The notes under the pieces: model-generated
Seen by the model: only the letters and a program-made list of their open reading frames with translations
Database searches by the model: none
Told to the model about the DNA's origin: nothing
Source of the DNA: Eubacterium sp.
Lineage (GTDB): Bacteria > Bacillota > Clostridia > Oscillospirales > Acutalibacteraceae
DNA length: 63,715 nt
NCBI GenBank assembly: GCA_014465955.1
Contig: JACTVT010000006.1
Coordinates: 1-63,715, forward strand
Direction of reading: 5' to 3'
Shown: in pieces, positions 17,814-25,419 of the stretch
How the letters are laid out: the number at the start of each line of letters is the position of its first letter
Position numbering within the stretch: the first letter of the stretch is position 1
Program-made: the position numbers and the translations under genes

Positions 17814-18790
17814 TTTTCTTCCTCTGCTTTCTTAAAATATCCATATTTGTTTATTAAGAATATCAATCCTGCAATTATGCTGTTATCATAGTCATTTGAT
17901 ATTTCAAATCTCGGTACAGCGTAATAAGGCAAACCTGCAACTGCTTTGTCAAATATTTCTTTAAACTGATTCTGTCTGTCTGACTTGTAAAATACAATAA
18001 CTTCAGGATTTAAATACACAATGGCATTCCTGACAATTTTTGCAGGATATGAAATGCTCATTATATTTTTACGCAAATCATTGATAAAACCAACTTCACC
18101 TGCAAAGCCTGCACTGCCCTCAAGCAAATGTCCGTTTGCCATTTCACCAACACCAATACCGTTGTGACCAAACTGCATTGTGATAATATTTTTAGTATTC
18201 TGTCTGTCTTTTGTACTTTCTCCAAGAACTGTCAGTTTCATATCATTTTGAATTATTATGTTAAGTCCGTATTTGTTTTCAAGAGCGGATTTCAAATCAA
18301 AGCCATTGAGTTTAGGATTATAATACCAATCTAAAATTACTCCGTCCTTAACTACACACGGCATGGATAAGCAAATAGTTCCCAAATCATATTTGCTGAT
18401 GATTTTATCTATATTCCTGCAAACAGTCCCGAAAAATTCACTCATTTCAAAATGAGCCGAATAACTTTCAACACATTCAAATTTAAAATTATTAATTTTA
18501 AAAATCAAATCGTTGTTATCTATAACAAGGAATAAAAAATATTGATATTGCTCATTAATAAGATATTGCTTTGCCTTTCGTCCGCCTGTCGAATCAGCAA
18601 TATCCCCCTCAATAATCATTCCATAGTCCATCGCCTGAAAAACACATTTTTTAACAGTAGTAAGACCTCCGTCAGTGTTTTCCGTAAGTTCCGATAAACT
18701 ACAGACACCTTTATCACGAAGCACTTGCAAAATATCGGAAAGATTTTTATTTCTTATGTTTTTCAAAGTATCCTGTTCAACCAAAATCAT
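17810..18790 (-). CDS. ROK-family transcriptional regulator of the glycan operon
   Basis: A 326-residue protein. Residues 10-70 form a winged HTH (SLSELTENTDGGLTTVKKCV), and the rest is a ROK sugar-kinase-like fold (LSMPCVV, QNDMKLTVLGE, GHNGIGVGEM, GSAGFAGEVGFIND). The usual zinc site of ROK proteins is missing: the H of AGExGH is F, and the cysteine cluster is absent. It is probably a sugar-sensing repressor rather than a kinase. It heads the operon and lies nine bases from a 31-bp palindrome overlapping its own promoter, so autoregulation is likely. Confidence 0.87.
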   Translation of the reverse strand: MILVEQDTLKNIRNKNLSDILQVLRDKGVCSLSELTENTDGGLTTVKKCVFQAMDYGMIIEGDIADSTGGRKAKQYLINEQYQYFLFLVIDNNDLIFKINNFKFECVESYSAHFEMSEFFGTVCRNIDKIISKYDLGTICLSMPCVVKDGVILDWYYNPKLNGFDLKSALENKYGLNIIIQNDMKLTVLGESTKDRQNTKNIITMQFGHNGIGVGEMANGHLLEGSAGFAGEVGFINDLRKNIMSISYPAKIVRNAIVYLNPEVIVFYKSDRQNQFKEIFDKAVAGLPYYAVPRFEISNDYDNSIIAGLIFLINKYGYFKKAEEEK

Positions 18791-18798
18791 ACCTCCCT

Positions 18799-18829
18799 AT
18801 AACTTATCACACGGGGTGTTATAAGTTAT
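18799..18829. promoter_or_regulatory. 31-bp palindromic operator
   Basis: ATAACTTATCACAC (18799-18812), GGG, GTGTTATAAGTTAT (18816-18829): 14-base arms with one mismatch. It overlaps the -10 edge of the operon promoter and ends nine bases before the regulator start, the expected place for a ROK repressor site. Confidence 0.75.
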
Positions 18830-18856
18830 TATACACGCATCTAAATAACATGTCAA
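18828..18856 (-). promoter_or_regulatory. Consensus promoter of the glycan operon
   Basis: On the minus strand, TTGACA (18856-18851), 17 bases, TATAAT (18833-18828): a perfect sigma-A promoter. So strong a promoter needs control, which the overlapping operator can give. Confidence 0.85.
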
Positions 18857-18921
18857 TTATTATCTTAATTCACTTATTATGTTTAAATACCATTATTAAA
18901 AAATCAATACACCCCCCTCAG

Positions 18922-18945
18922 AATTTAAACCACCCCTACCTCAAA
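18922..18945 (+). repeat. 24-bp direct repeat, copy 2
   Basis: Identical to 7001-7024. Here the left arm of the hairpin is lost, so this copy cannot fold like the first. Confidence 0.75.
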
Positions 18946-18959
18946 ATCTGATGACGAAC

Positions 18960-19440
18960 AATATGAGAACCTCACTCATTACAAAATTATAAATTTGAAT
19001 GGGTCCCGAGAACCTTGTTATTCGCTTCGCTCATAATAAAAAGGTAAAATTTTTATTTGGTCTGGACTTTGGTAAAAAAGTGTGGTATGTGTTGTGTTGC
19101 GGAAACGCAGGCTCCGTTAGTCGCTACACAAAGGTTATATGGTAAAGGCGAGGAATAAAATCCTCGCTTCTGCACAGTTGCGGTGCCCATCATTTTGTTC
19201 ATACCTGAAGGTATTCCAAAATGATGACCGCTGCCAATTCTTATTGCTCCCTTTATCTCGCACTGCGAGCGGTCGCAAACGAATCTCTCAAAAGTCTCTC
19301 ACCTAAACGCTCCCAATCGCTCTCGTTCGGTTTTGGATATGAAAGATTTTTAGGTCTCTGAAAGTCTCGCAGAAAATCTCAACAGAAAAAACAAAAAAGA
19401 AATCGCCCTTAATCAGTAGCAGATTGAGGGCGATTTTGGA
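18960..19440. other. Non-coding stretch with many hairpins, origin unknown
   Basis: No convincing ORF from about 18790 to 19640. Hairpins: GCGAGGA (19148-19154) with TCCTCGC (19161-19167); CATCATTTTG (19188-19197) with CAAAATGATG (19217-19226), enclosing ATACCT/AGGTAT (19201-19206 with 19209-19214); CTCGC/GCGAG near 19256-19270. Below 19498 it is outside the duplicated attachment site. It could be the end of an older element or an RNA gene. I do not recognise a known RNA class. Confidence 0.4.
19402..19436 (-). terminator. Intrinsic terminator (minus strand)
   Basis: ATCGCCCTTAATC pairs with GATTGAGGGCGAT around AGTAGCA. Reading the minus strand, the stem is followed by a U-rich tract (TTTCTTTTTTG). 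It would end transcripts of the truncated gene at 19641-20165. Confidence 0.65.
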
Positions 19441-19497
19441 CTATTTACGGCAATTTTGCAAAGAAAAAAGGCTTAGAACATCCAAATTCCAAGCCTG

Positions 19498-19541
19498 TGG
19501 CAGAGGTATAAGGATTCGAACCTTAAATGACGGAGTCAGAG
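19498..19541 (-). repeat. Duplicated tRNA-Gln 3' end: outer attachment site
   Basis: Identical over 44 bp to 20720-20763: the CCA end, acceptor 3' strand, T arm, variable loop and part of the anticodon arm of tRNA-Gln. It then diverges into unrelated sequence. It is the displaced attachment site of the element integrated in that tRNA. Confidence 0.88.
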
Positions 19542-19640
19542 CGGTAGGAACAACTAAAATTAATACCGATTTTAAGCCATATTTCAACACTTAGTGTCTG
19601 CCGAATGTCTGCATCACTTATCTTTACTATTTTTATAAGC

Positions 19641-20165
19641 CTATACTTTTGCCGTATTATAATCCGAATCAAATTTATATGATAATATTTCATCAACACT
19701 ATCATAGCCCTTATTAATTGTTTCATAATAATCTTCTGGTAAGAATTCAATTTCTCCGGAATCGGATATTATTAAATTTTCATAAATAACATACAAGTAT
19801 TCCGTTTCTATCTCTTCACTCCAAGAATCTTCGTGTGAATAAGAATAAATTAAACAAAGATTATTATGGAAAGAATGGCTTTCTGTTTTATCCTTCAAAT
19901 CAGCAATATAAGCAGAATTAAACTTAAAATTAGAATAATAACCATAATCCCCATAATTATCACCGATAATGCTACTTGCATGAGAAGTAAATTTATTAAG
20001 TTCATCCTGAGATATTTTTGTTGATTTTGTAATATACTCACCCAAATCACTAAAACCAAGTACAAATTGGACAGCAAAAAATATACTTGTAATGGTTCCG
20101 CTTGTCATTCCAAATAAATACGCACTTTGAGAATTTGGTATTAACAAAGGAACAGCAATCATCAT
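19641..20165 (-). pseudogene. 5'-truncated membrane-associated protein gene
   Basis: The last 174 codons of an uncharacterised gene. One or two hydrophobic helices (MMIAVPLLIPNSQSAYLFG, ITSIFFAVQFVLGF) are followed by an acidic tyrosine-rich domain (YYSNFKFNSAYIADLK, DYYETINKGYDSVDEILSY). Upstream of 20165 the frame runs antisense into integrase sequence, so the original 5' end has been deleted. It faces the truncated integrase head to head, and one deletion probably removed both starts. No function can be given. Confidence 0.6.
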
Positions 20166-20166
20166 T

Positions 20167-20604
20167 ATGTATGCAGGAGCAATGGTATTAACTATGCTCT
20201 GTTGTGGATTGCGTCCTGCTGAAATCAGGCGAATGGAATGGGATTGGATTGATTTTGATAATGCAATCTTAACAGTTGGAAAATCAAAAACAAAAGCAGG
20301 AACAGGGCGAAAAATTCCAATGCCACCACAATTAGTAAAAGCCTTGCAGGAACACAAGGCTAAAAATTTAAACGAACAGTATGTGTTTGTAAGATGCAAA
20401 AATCCAAGTTTACCAATGGATGAAAATGCGTTCTACCATGCTTGGCATAACTTCAAAAGAGAAATGGATATTGCGAATGGGGCTAAAATATATCGCAATC
20501 AAATAATTGAATCAACATTAGCTGAAGATTTAGAACCATACCTACTTCGCCACACATATTTGGCTGTTTTGTGCAATTGGAATTACGATTTAGTGGCACA
20601 TTAG
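20167..20604 (+). pseudogene. Truncated tyrosine recombinase
   Basis: About 130 codons of integrase core, clearly related to residues 195-330 of the integrase at 5828 (shared GLRPxE, KSKTxAGTGRK, ENAFYHAWHNF, LLRHT). The N-terminal domains are missing. After LLRHTY the reading changes to a short unrelated tail, so the GH motif and the catalytic tyrosine are gone. It cannot be active. It lies inside the 44-bp att duplication and is the recombinase remnant of the element in tRNA-Gln. Confidence 0.82.
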
Positions 20605-20719
20605 TGTCACACAAGTGTCTCATTTATAATGAAAACGAAATAAAAAAGCACCTGAAAAGGTGCAAAAAAGTGCCAAAAGGCGAAAAATAATGGACAATTC
20701 ATTGCTGAATTGTCCAATC

Positions 20720-20793
20720 TGGCAGAGGTATAAGGATTCGAACCTTAAATGACGGAGTCAGAGTCCGGAGTGTTACCGTTACACTATACCTCT
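20720..20793 (-). tRNA. tRNA-Gln (anticodon CUG)
   Basis: A 74-base cloverleaf on the minus strand. Acceptor AGAGGTA/TACCTCT, D stem GTGT/ACAC, anticodon loop CTCTGAC (anticodon CTG), T arm TAAGG-TTCGAAT-CCTTA, discriminator G and encoded CCA. The outer pair of the anticodon stem is a C-U mismatch. Its 3' end serves as the attachment site of the element to its left. Confidence 0.93.
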
Positions 20794-20856
20794 ATATCAA
20801 ATTTTTTTGCACCAATGTGCTGAAAAATTGTGCACATAATTTCTCAGTGCATAATA

Positions 20857-20884
20857 ATTATAACCAAAAGAAAAAATTTGTCAA
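20857..20884 (-). promoter_or_regulatory. Promoter of tRNA-Gln
   Basis: Minus strand TTGACA (20884-20879), 16 bases, TATAAT (20862-20857), about 60 bases before the mature tRNA 5' end. The 20605-20982 gap also holds the end of the integrase remnant and the promoter at 20915; nothing else is evident. Confidence 0.7.
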
Positions 20885-20914
20885 GTATAATTTTAAAGAA
20901 AGATGCGTTATTTA

Positions 20915-20943
20915 TTGTTTTTGTGCAAATTTTATTGTATAAT
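20915..20943 (+). promoter_or_regulatory. Promoter of the ymdB-like gene
   Basis: TTGTTT (20915-20920), 17 bases, TATAAT (20938-20943), about 40 bases before the start at 20983. Confidence 0.6.
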
Positions 20944-20982
20944 GACCTTAATTCATAAAAAATTATTAGAATCGGTGTTATT

Positions 20983-21756
20983 TTGAAAATACTTACTATC
21001 GGCGATGTGGTTTCAAAGCAGGGGTGCGATTATCTGCTTCAAAAACTGCCTCAAATCAAAAAAGAATTCGGTGCAGACATTACAATCGTAAACGGTGAAA
21101 ATTCTGCTGTCGGGAACGGGGTTACTCCCCTGTCGGCAGACGCAATTTTCAGCGCAGGTGCAGACGTTATAACGCTTGGCAACCACGCCCTCAGGCGACC
21201 TGAAATTTACGATTATCTTGACGAGCACGAATACATTATCCGCCCTGCCAACTACCACGCATCTGCTCCCGGCAGAGGCGTAACATACATTGACAAGGGA
21301 TTTGCCACGGCTGCAATTATCAACCTGCAGGGCATTGCTTTTCTTGAGCCGCACCGCAATCCGTTTGATATTATTGACAGTCTTATTGACGAGGCAAAAG
21401 AGCACGGTGCATCCGTTATAATCATTGATTTTCACGGCGAGGCTACAGGCGAAAAAAAGGCTTTCGGTTTTTATGTTGACGGCAGAGTTTCCGCCGTTTT
21501 CGGAACGCACACACACGTACAGACGAGCGACAATCAGGTTTTACCGAACGGCACAGGCTACATTTCCGACATCGGAATGACAGGACCGTACTGCTCTGTT
21601 TTGGGAGTTTCTCCCGAGCGTGCAGTGGAAAAGATGAGAACGGGTCTGCCGGTAAGATTTAAAAATGATGACGGACCGTGCACTATTGAAGGCTGCGTTT
21701 TTGAAATTGATCACAAAACGGGCAAGACAATAAACACCGAAATTTTCAGGAGATAA
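20983..21756 (+). CDS. ymdB: YmdB-family metallophosphoesterase
   Basis: A 257-residue cytoplasmic phosphoesterase of the TIGR00282/YmdB group, which hydrolyses 2',3'-cyclic nucleotides in Bacillus. Motifs: GDVVSKQG, VNGENSAVGNG, DVITLGNHALRRPEI, RPANYHA, DFHGEATGEK and FGTHTHVQTSD. Length is usual (about 260). The start is TTG 20983 with only a weak ribosome binding site. In many Bacillota it sits beside rny; here rny is about 18 kb away. The next gene follows after two bases. Confidence 0.9.
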   Translation: MKILTIGDVVSKQGCDYLLQKLPQIKKEFGADITIVNGENSAVGNGVTPLSADAIFSAGADVITLGNHALRRPEIYDYLDEHEYIIRPANYHASAPGRGVTYIDKGFATAAIINLQGIAFLEPHRNPFDIIDSLIDEAKEHGASVIIIDFHGEATGEKKAFGFYVDGRVSAVFGTHTHVQTSDNQVLPNGTGYISDIGMTGPYCSVLGVSPERAVEKMRTGLPVRFKNDDGPCTIEGCVFEIDHKTGKTINTEIFRR

Positions 21757-21758
21757 AA

Positions 21759-23255
21759 ATGAAAAAAATTTTTGCAATCATTTTATCATTAACTATAATT
21801 ATAACAATATTCTCGGCGTGTTCTGCCGAAAATCCCGAACCTGAAACAACTACCGTTCAGGTTGTAAATGAGGACACACTTAACATTACTGAGGATAACA
21901 CAACCTTTAAACTGAGTTACACTCAGTCTGACAGTCTGAATCCTTTTGATGCAATAACCCAGAACAATCAGATTTTAAGCCAACTTGTGTTTGAAGGCCT
22001 GTTTACACTCGACGAAAACTACAAATCTGCACTTAACATCGCATCAAGTTACAGTTATTCCGACCCGAAAACACTTAACATAACCATAACGAACGGAATG
22101 AAATTCACAAACGGTGATACAATTACTGCTGATGATATTGAGCGCTCATTTTACAATGCAAAAAAGTCCGAATACTGGGAAAATACACTTTTGGGAATTG
22201 ACTCCTGCAACGCTGATTCAACAAGCACAATAACTTTTAAATTGGAATACGCAAATCCATATGCACATAATTTGCTCACCTTTCCGATTGTGGCAAAAAA
22301 TGAGAGCCAAAGCGGGTTTCCCGTCGGCAGCGGCAGATATTATTACGACTATGAAAACAACGATGTGGTTTTAAAAGCCAACAGGGACAAGACAGGCTTT
22401 GAACCTAAAATCACAACAATTCATCTTGAAAACATAACCTCACTTGATTCAATTGACAATGCCGTAAATATTGGCAACATAAGTTTTGCATTTCGTGATT
22501 TAAACAGAAATTCATCTGAAAAAATAAGTGCAGGCAAAAAACTTGTGAATATGAATAACCTGGTTTATATCGGAATAAACAATAAAAGCGGAGTAACTGC
22601 AAATGCTTATATAAGAAAAGCAATTTCGCTTGCTGTTGACCGTGAAGTTCTTGTAAAAAGTGCTTACGGCAATTTTGCACAAAGTGCATCTTTCGTTTTT
22701 AACCCGCAGTTTGAACTTTCGGAAACAAAACTTTTTGAAAAACAGGCAGACGTTAACGCCGCAAAACAGGCAATTGCTCAAAGCGGTATTTCCGATTTAT
22801 CCTTGAATCTTCTTGTGAATAATAACAACACCGACCGTCTTTCCTGTGCAAAACTGGTTAAGCAACAACTTGAAAACGCAGGATTTTCCGTAAACATCGT
22901 TGAAGCCGGTTTTGATGAATACACACGATATGTTGAAAACGAAAATTTTAACCTTTACATCGGTGAAATCAAGTTAACTAACGATATGAATTTAAACGCC
23001 TTTTTCACGAATGCGGGCACGGCAAAATACGGTATTGATATTGACGGCGATACATCAAATGCATATTACAATTACCTGAACGGTGACGCTGAACTGGGCA
23101 GTTTTCTGCTTGCTTTTTCAAATGAAATGCCGTATGTGCCGCTTGTTTACAGAAAAGGAATGGTCTGCTTTTCAAAAGCAATGAGCGGTGACGTGCAAAG
23201 TACGGTTACGGATAACTTCGGCAACATTGAAAACTGGTATTTCGCAGGAGAATAA
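21759..23255 (+). CDS. OppA-like solute-binding lipoprotein (SBP family 5)
   Basis: A 498-residue extracellular peptide- or nickel-type binding protein. The lipoprotein signal has its lipobox at about residue 21 (ITIFSACSAE). The family-5 pattern is visible (SDSLNPFDAI, LVFEGLFTLDENY, FTNGDTITADDIERSF, NAYIRKAISLAVDREVLV). It is linked by two bases to ymdB, but no permease or ATPase gene is in the window, so it is an orphan binding protein. The ligand is unknown. Confidence 0.88.
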   Translation: MKKIFAIILSLTIIITIFSACSAENPEPETTTVQVVNEDTLNITEDNTTFKLSYTQSDSLNPFDAITQNNQILSQLVFEGLFTLDENYKSALNIASSYSYSDPKTLNITITNGMKFTNGDTITADDIERSFYNAKKSEYWENTLLGIDSCNADSTSTITFKLEYANPYAHNLLTFPIVAKNESQSGFPVGSGRYYYDYENNDVVLKANRDKTGFEPKITTIHLENITSLDSIDNAVNIGNISFAFRDLNRNSSEKISAGKKLVNMNNLVYIGINNKSGVTANAYIRKAISLAVDREVLVKSAYGNFAQSASFVFNPQFELSETKLFEKQADVNAAKQAIAQSGISDLSLNLLVNNNNTDRLSCAKLVKQQLENAGFSVNIVEAGFDEYTRYVENENFNLYIGEIKLTNDMNLNAFFTNAGTAKYGIDIDGDTSNAYYNYLNGDAELGSFLLAFSNEMPYVPLVYRKGMVCFSKAMSGDVQSTVTDNFGNIENWYFAGE

Positions 23256-23297
23256 GCGGCCGCTTACGGCAACAGGAACGATTTAATATTTTATCTA

Positions 23298-23326
23298 TTG
23301 ATATATACTTTCAAATGTAATATAAT
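23298..23326 (+). promoter_or_regulatory. Promoter of the asp23-fakA-recG operon
   Basis: TTGATA (23298-23303), 17 bases, TATAAT (23321-23326), about 57 bases before ATG 23384. Confidence 0.75.
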
Positions 23327-23383
23327 TAATACGTTATATATAAAACATACATTATTTTAAAATCAATGAACGGAGGTTCATTT

Positions 23384-23740
23384 ATGATTAAATTTGAAAA
23401 CCCGAGCGGCTATATTGAAATAACCAATAATTATTTCCAGAAACTGGTCGGTAAAGTTGCACAGTCCTGCTTCGGTGTTACGGGTATGGTTACCGCAAAC
23501 CCGATGCAGAGCATTAAAGCAATCATTAAAAACAGAGTTGATATTGATAATTCAGATCAAGGTGTAACAGTAAAAAGCGTAAACGGCGCTCTTGTTATTG
23601 ATTTGCACATTTCCGTTTCTTACGGAGTAAATATCAGCGCAATTGCAGACAGCATTACCAATAAGGTACGCTACACGGTTGAATCCGTAACAGACCTGAA
23701 AGTTGCAAACGTAAATGTGTTTGTTGATGCAATAAATTAA
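23384..23740 (+). CDS. Asp23/Gls24 family protein
   Basis: A 118-residue envelope stress protein of the Asp23 family. It has the typical KVAQSCFGVTGMV, the VNGALVIDLHISVSYGVNI strand pair and a C-terminal VTDLKVANVNVFVDAI. ATG 23384 is preferred over ATG 23366 because CGGAGG lies between them. It starts the conserved asp23 - fakA - recG group; in this place it is usually called YloU. Confidence 0.9.
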   Translation: MIKFENPSGYIEITNNYFQKLVGKVAQSCFGVTGMVTANPMQSIKAIIKNRVDIDNSDQGVTVKSVNGALVIDLHISVSYGVNISAIADSITNKVRYTVESVTDLKVANVNVFVDAIN

Positions 23741-23758
23741 AGGAGATTATTCTATTCA

Positions 23759-25417
23759 ATGATTACAGGAAAAATGTTTCGAGACGGAATAATTTCCGCC
23801 TCCAACAATATTTCAAACAGCAGACAGGCTGTTGATGCACTTAATATCTTTCCGGTGCCTGACGGCGATACCGGCACAAATATGAGTATGACTATCGGCG
23901 CTGCCGCAAAGGAAATGGCCGTGCTTGACGATGACTGCACAATTTCAGAGGCTTCATCACGCTGCGCTTCTGCCCTGCTCCGTGGAGCAAGAGGCAACAG
24001 CGGTGTTATACTTTCGCTTATTTTTCGTGGATTTTCAAAAGCCTTCAAGGGTCTTGATACTGCCGACGGCAAGGCAATCGCCAATGCTTTTAAAGAGGGC
24101 ACTGACGCCGCCTACAAGGCAGTTATGAAACCGACCGAGGGCACAATCCTTACAGTCGTGAGAGAAGCAGCAGAGGGCGCCGCCGAAATGCTTAAAGCAA
24201 ACGATGATCCGCTTGAGGTTGCTTTTGCCGCACTGACCTCTGCTAAAGAAGCACTCGCAAAAACCCCCGAACTTCTGCCCGTTCTGAAAAAAGCAGGCGT
24301 TGTTGACGCAGGCGGTCAGGGATTTGTACTTATTTTACAGGGTTTTGAAAGCGTGTTTAACAACAATGCAATTGTTCAGCCGCTTGACGGCACTGCCGTT
24401 GCGCCTGTTGTAACTCCAAGCAAAAAAACAGTTGCCGATGCATCTGACGATATTGAATTCGGCTACTGCTCGGAATTTCTTATTGAAAAATCAAAAAACA
24501 CCGAAGGCAAAGACCCTCTCAAACTCCGTGCTTACCTTGAATCAATCGGCGACTGCGTAGTAGTTGTTGATGACAATGACATTATCAAGGTTCACGTTCA
24601 TTCAAATGAACCCGGCAATGTTATTCAGGCTGCTCTTAAATACGGTCAGTTAATTAATATTAAAATCGACAATATGCGCTATCAGCACAGAAATGCAGAC
24701 GAAGGCGTTAAAGACGGCGAAATGCCGATTATGCCGTCGGTTGAGCCAGTAAATGACTACGGCTTTGTTACTGTATGTGCAGGCGACGGACTTTCGGAAC
24801 TGTTTAAAGACATCGGTGCAGACATTGTTGTAAGCGGCGGTCAGACTATGAACCCGTCTACAGACGATATTCTGAACGCAATTATGGCTACTCCTGCCAA
24901 AACGGTTTTTGTACTTCCGAACAACAAAAACATTATAATGGCGGCTGAGCAGGCAATTCCGCTTGCAAGTGGCAGAGATGTGCGCGTTTTACAGACAAAA
25001 ACGATTCCGCAGGGCATCTCGGCAATGCTTATGTTTGACGAATGCGAGGACACCGACTCAAACCAGATGAATATGATGGAGGCTGCCAAGAATGTGGCAA
25101 CAGCTCAGGTTACCTTTGCCGCAAGAGACAGCGAGGTTGACGGCAGACCTGTTAAAGAGGGCGAAATTATGGGTCTTTGCAACGGCAAAATCAGATTCCT
25201 TGGTGACGATATTGCCGACATTGCCTTCAAATCCGCCGATAAATTATTCAAGAGAAACGTTTCAAGTCTTGTTACCATCATTTACGGCGAGGGTGTTGAA
25301 GAAGAAACTGCACTTGCCGTTGAACAAAAACTTCGCGGCAAATACGGCGACGATATAGACATCAGCCTCGTAAACGGAGGACAGCCGATTTATTACTTTA
25401 TAATTTCAGTGGAGTAA
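23759..25417 (+). CDS. fakA: Fatty acid kinase subunit A / DhaL-DegV-like YloV
   Basis: A 552-residue protein of the YloV/FakA family. It phosphorylates fatty acids held by a FakB (DegV) partner so that they can enter phospholipid synthesis. The N-terminal DhaL domain (1-200) has the ATP/Mg motif FPVPDGDTGTNM and LLRGARGNSGVILS. The middle domain holds FGYCSEFLIE and VHVHSNEPG, and the C-terminal DegV-like part has GGQTMNPSTDDIL and LPNNKNI. Length is usual. It lies 18 bases after asp23 and two bases before recG. No fakB is in the window. Confidence 0.92.
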   Translation: MITGKMFRDGIISASNNISNSRQAVDALNIFPVPDGDTGTNMSMTIGAAAKEMAVLDDDCTISEASSRCASALLRGARGNSGVILSLIFRGFSKAFKGLDTADGKAIANAFKEGTDAAYKAVMKPTEGTILTVVREAAEGAAEMLKANDDPLEVAFAALTSAKEALAKTPELLPVLKKAGVVDAGGQGFVLILQGFESVFNNNAIVQPLDGTAVAPVVTPSKKTVADASDDIEFGYCSEFLIEKSKNTEGKDPLKLRAYLESIGDCVVVVDDNDIIKVHVHSNEPGNVIQAALKYGQLINIKIDNMRYQHRNADEGVKDGEMPIMPSVEPVNDYGFVTVCAGDGLSELFKDIGADIVVSGGQTMNPSTDDILNAIMATPAKTVFVLPNNKNIIMAAEQAIPLASGRDVRVLQTKTIPQGISAMLMFDECEDTDSNQMNMMEAAKNVATAQVTFAARDSEVDGRPVKEGEIMGLCNGKIRFLGDDIADIAFKSADKLFKRNVSSLVTIIYGEGVEEETALAVEQKLRGKYGDDIDISLVNGGQPIYYFIISVE

Positions 25418-25419
25418 AA

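Noticed and set aside
19641..20399. A 252-residue minus-strand reading frame over the integrase remnant
   Set aside because: Its first 78 residues are antisense to integrase and match the antisense frame of the intact integrase near 6430-6630. Only the part from 20165 down looks like a gene.
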